Source: Ignavibacteria bacterium
Lineage (GTDB): Bacteria; Bacteroidota; Ignavibacteria; Kapaibacteriales; UBA4661
DNA: 6,836 bases
Direction: 5' to 3'
Assembly (NCBI GenBank): GCA_013298375.1
Contig: JAAFHM010000095.1
Coordinates: forward strand, 5,625 to 12,460
The notes below the pieces were generated by a model, which saw only the letters and a program-made list of their open reading frames with translations, searched no databases and was not told where the DNA came from. The position numbers and the translations under genes are program-made. The stretch's first letter is position 1. Every line of letters begins with the position of its first letter. Of this stretch, positions 6,101-6,836 are shown in pieces.

Positions 6101-6835
6101 GCGCACATCGCGCTGTGCCTCGTACACTGTTGGTTCTCGGCGCGGTAATATCGTTAGCGTCATAGTGCGCGGAAGAGTGCCGGAAGTTCGTGTGAAGCGG
6201 GTTGCAGCGTTATTGAAGGTGTACGTTTGTGTGGTGCTGCTGAGAAAACGCCGCATTGCTCCTTGCACTTCGGCAAATCCCGTGAAAAGCGCTTGAGTGC
6301 TGGGGTTCAGCATCGTGAGTTCGCCATTGCCCATATCAACAAGCGACGATTGGACACGCAATGTGCCGAGAACCGCGATATTTGCTTGCGCTGCTGTTTG
6401 TTGACCGAAAAAGGTTTGTACCGTTTTATCTGATGCTTCGAGCGTCAGATTGCCGTAAGGGTGCGTGAGGCTAGTGGGCATGAGGCTTTGAGTTGTGCTG
6501 CTATTGTAGCGCACGGTACTTTCAGGATGAAAACTTGCATTGGTGCCACTTACCAGTTCATTGCGCACTGTGCCGCTCACGGTCAAAATATTTCCGGCAG
6601 CACCCAGACGCAATGAGCCGCTTGTGGAGACGTTCGGCGCGTAGAATCGCAGTGTCGAATTGGTCTCAATAAGCATAGAAGCTGTTCCTAGCCGTGTTGC
6701 CAGCAATCCCGCATAAACACGAAGTTCTTGAACGCCGATATTCAAGGAGCCAGCATTGATGAGTATTTGCGCAGGGAGTGTCGAATGTACACTTACTCCC
6801 GATGTCGTGCCGATTTCGATATGTCCGGCGCTACT
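3185..6835 (-). CDS. Giant modular surface protein with dockerin-like C-terminus, 5' end outside window
   Basis: The frame is open from the window edge to the TAA at 3187-3185, giving 1216 visible residues without frameshift; signal peptide and start lie outside, and the TTG at 6745 is internal. Numbering from 6835, the visible part begins with repetitive Ser/Thr/Gly/Leu-rich beta segments (1-220) typical of beta-helix or adhesin-like proteins of Bacteroidota/Chlorobiota. A first 'G-x-x-RR ... FNN ... TSGT ... LP' module lies at about 188-235, a WSNPSTW motif domain at about 357-387, more beta segments at 500-800, and a second copy of the module at about 805-855. A C-terminal domain (about 974-1175) has VDWLLLELRPA and ILHHRNHLPV, a pairing found in many large FCB surface proteins. 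Two EF-hand/dockerin-like loops close the protein. No T9SS sorting domain follows. No catalytic motif was recognised; an adhesive or structural surface role is the best guess. It shares an operon with the 432-aa T9SS protein. Confidence 0.9.
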   Translation of the reverse strand, partial: SSAGHIEIGTTSGVSVHSTLPAQILINAGSLNIGVQELRVYAGLLATRLGTASMLIETNSTLRFYAPNVSTSGSLRLGAAGNILTVSGTVRNELVSGTNASFHPESTVRYNSSTTQSLMPTSLTHPYGNLTLEASDKTVQTFFGQQTAAQANIAVLGTLRVQSSLVDMGNGELTMLNPSTQALFTGFAEVQGAMRRFLSSTTQTYTFNNAATRFTRTSGTLPRTMTLTILPRREPTVYEAQRDVRRRLRWEWEQNDNSISLWMGALRLAYRREEIQPPFQAINEPSLGMFSLPSGDAIPTPRRLGTLGVERGLASSTGLGFVEYRGLTNQAGTALSFASGDELLLRGGRELVQSVQDGRWSNPSTWNIGREPDAEDSVKITHTIHLGFRRNALDGRNPFGQVRERGAAIGEVLAQSVVIAPSPDTTRRAALLIGSFPANDSTFADELPPIEGRWNLASLHIHTQVIPTTASQTARERSSQLALQELRNNAPPMQQGLTVFALASTRDSTRLRLQQLRNDGLITNGGQIDVSENLTSSGFFANSGTVRSFAPENALAQDSIGSWVNIAGDVRGRIQAVPSLSYSNLALSGQSRKQMILQITKPFIVHDSLQTSREAVFEAISGAPIEARGGVFHDGTILSASRDALLRLRGTKTQFLRGTGNIDILSIENEQGIVPISGSFFLQSALHLIRGEFRTSRTANISLADNAVIVRFPESSLAEKPISRSRLRVYTRGNGVMTASGELLPRLSVLDVRNRDGYYLTENLRLDDSLFVASRLWTERPEGAYTLTFQPTDHTRNPQFLEDSAEIVGTVRRTVPPDTLTRLFNNRYTTLQISTSGTATAMLQASLRVLPERFPAPNADTNKVWRGLELSLASENILPERITTRIGYAWRTEGRDETNNLEAPRILLQRWNNETRQWQTSGTPSRATPRSRWNSASEEGFWQYGVMDSVIFSPASSRFFALGVDSTRTIVPSVFFTMQAFLEGAYLGERRMKTYLRDDTLLPQTIDETDLPQVAGALAGRIIGEKGFSRAVPANAVDWLLLELRPAAAGVIADSLRFFLPAMLHSDGIVRGTNRQSALTLELPERFGSNERFFAILHHRNHLPVQWRDTLELSPQRRFMLDWSDTSRVLGGASALRRFESGSSATPVFTLIAGNVSDESHESGVITRFDYDAALNSAWQGIFREGYVRGDADMDGLVTTRDANTIWNNRGKRRVK
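3193..3200 (-). promoter_or_regulatory. Strong Shine-Dalgarno embedded in the end of the giant gene
   Basis: On the minus strand AAGGAGGG stands seven bases before the ATG at 3185-3183. The same bases form part of the final codons (K-R-R-V-K) of the upstream gene, whose TAA overlaps the ATG by one base. This arrangement favours reinitiation by the same ribosomes and a fixed ratio of the two proteins. Confidence 0.85.
3203..3361 (-). other. Dockerin-like pair of calcium-loop motifs at the C-terminus
   Basis: Loop 2 (3230-3265, visible residues 1191-1202) is canonical: DADMDGLVTTRD, with Asp at positions 1, 3, 5 and 12 and Gly at 6, followed by a short helix ending IWNNRG. Loop 1 (3326-3361, residues 1159-1170) aligns as ESHESGVITRFD: Gly 6, Ile 8 and Asp 12 are kept, but positions 1, 3 and 5 are Glu, His and Ser. 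The loops start 32 residues apart and are joined by a GYVRG linker. This matches the two-loop layout of dockerin-type domains, with loop 1 degenerate and perhaps not binding calcium. Confidence 0.7.
3311..3916 (-). other. Conserved C-terminal beta domain with VDWLLLELR and HHRNHL motifs
   Basis: Visible residues about 974-1175 run from VFFTMQAFLEGAYLG through ANAVDWLLLELRPA, a FFLPAMLHSDGIV strand pair and FFAILHHRNHLPV to the dockerin-like loops. From memory, the order FLEGAY, VDW-x-LxELR, AAxLLxDGxIV, YHRNHL and a GDxNxDG ending recurs in large secreted proteins of Bacteroidota and Chlorobiota. Its function is not established, and I cannot give a family number with confidence. Confidence 0.65.
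4268..4423 (-). repeat. Internal protein repeat, copy B, of the giant protein
   Basis: Visible residues about 805-855. Landmarks in order are AEIVGTVRR, LFNNRYTT, STSGT and LPERFP. It aligns with copy A at 6131-6274, with the Gly-to-FNN distance equal (15 residues) and only small gaps after it. The DNA has diverged, so this is an old duplication or a shared domain. Confidence 0.6.
5675..5767 (-). other. WSNPSTW motif segment (G-x-W-x-x-P-x-T-W type)
   Basis: Visible residues about 357-387 read DGRWSNPSTWN, then GREPDAEDSVKI, then THTIHLG. The pattern W-S-x-P-x-T-W, a 'P-x-x-x-D-x-V-x-I' segment and HT-V/I is a common module start in large extracellular Bacteroidota proteins and usually precedes beta-helix-like strands. 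The role is structural by inference. Confidence 0.65.
6131..6274 (-). repeat. Internal protein repeat, copy A, of the giant protein
   Basis: Visible residues about 188-235. Landmarks are AEVQGAMRR, YTFNNAAT, RTSGT and LPRREP, matching the order and spacing of copy B about 1850 bp further along the gene. Each copy follows a run of beta segments and precedes a Trp/Arg-rich stretch, which suggests that the gene carries two versions of a larger module. Confidence 0.6.
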
Positions 6836-6836
6836 C

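Noticed and set aside
6743..6745. TTG as the start of the giant protein
   Set aside because: Thirty more codons of the same Ser/Gly-rich beta style precede it up to the window edge, and there is no signal peptide at this point.
1..6836. CRISPR arrays, tRNA/rRNA genes, insertion sequences or phage attachment sites
   Set aside because: No spaced direct repeats, tRNA-like clover sequence, terminal inverted repeats or transposase/integrase coding was seen; nearly every base is in one of four ordinary genes.

Overview
The window reads as a piece of a chromosome from the Bacteroidota/Chlorobiota (FCB) group. The evidence is a type IX secretion system (T9SS) C-terminal sorting domain, a very large modular surface protein of the kind common in these phyla, and a sensor kinase fed by TPR repeats. 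Clear Shine-Dalgarno sites lie before two starts (AAGGAGGG and GGAGA). Such sites are scarce in Bacteroidia and Flavobacteriia, so I lean towards a Chlorobi/Ignavibacteria/Kapabacteria-like lineage; this is inference, not proof. I see no RNA genes, insertion sequences, CRISPR arrays or phage genes, and no stretch over 50 bases lies outside a gene.

Layout: (1) Positions 2-1342, plus strand: the 3' part of a TPR-coiled coil-TM-HisKA-HATPase sensor histidine kinase whose 5' end lies outside the window. (2) Positions 1364-1840, minus strand: a YfiT/BstA-like DinB-fold enzyme, convergent with the kinase across a 21-bp gap. (3) Positions 1887-3185, minus strand: a 432-aa exported protein with a signal peptide and a T9SS type A sorting domain. 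(4) Positions 3185-6835, minus strand: the 3' part (1216 visible residues) of a giant beta-rich surface protein. It ends in a pair of dockerin-like calcium-loop motifs and has no sorting domain of its own.

How the genes may work together: the giant protein and the 432-aa protein overlap by one base (TAATG), and the ribosome-binding site of the second gene lies inside the last codons of the first. They are therefore almost certainly co-transcribed and probably translationally coupled. The giant protein ends in a dockerin-like pair instead of a T9SS tail. Its partner has the tail, and its N-terminal half has a beta-sandwich pattern loosely like a cohesin. This suggests, as a hypothesis only, a two-part surface complex in which the small T9SS-sorted protein holds the large one. 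The YfiT-like gene follows 46 bp downstream on the same strand with its own ribosome-binding site and may only be a passive passenger of the operon. The kinase is on the opposite strand, and no response regulator is visible beside it.
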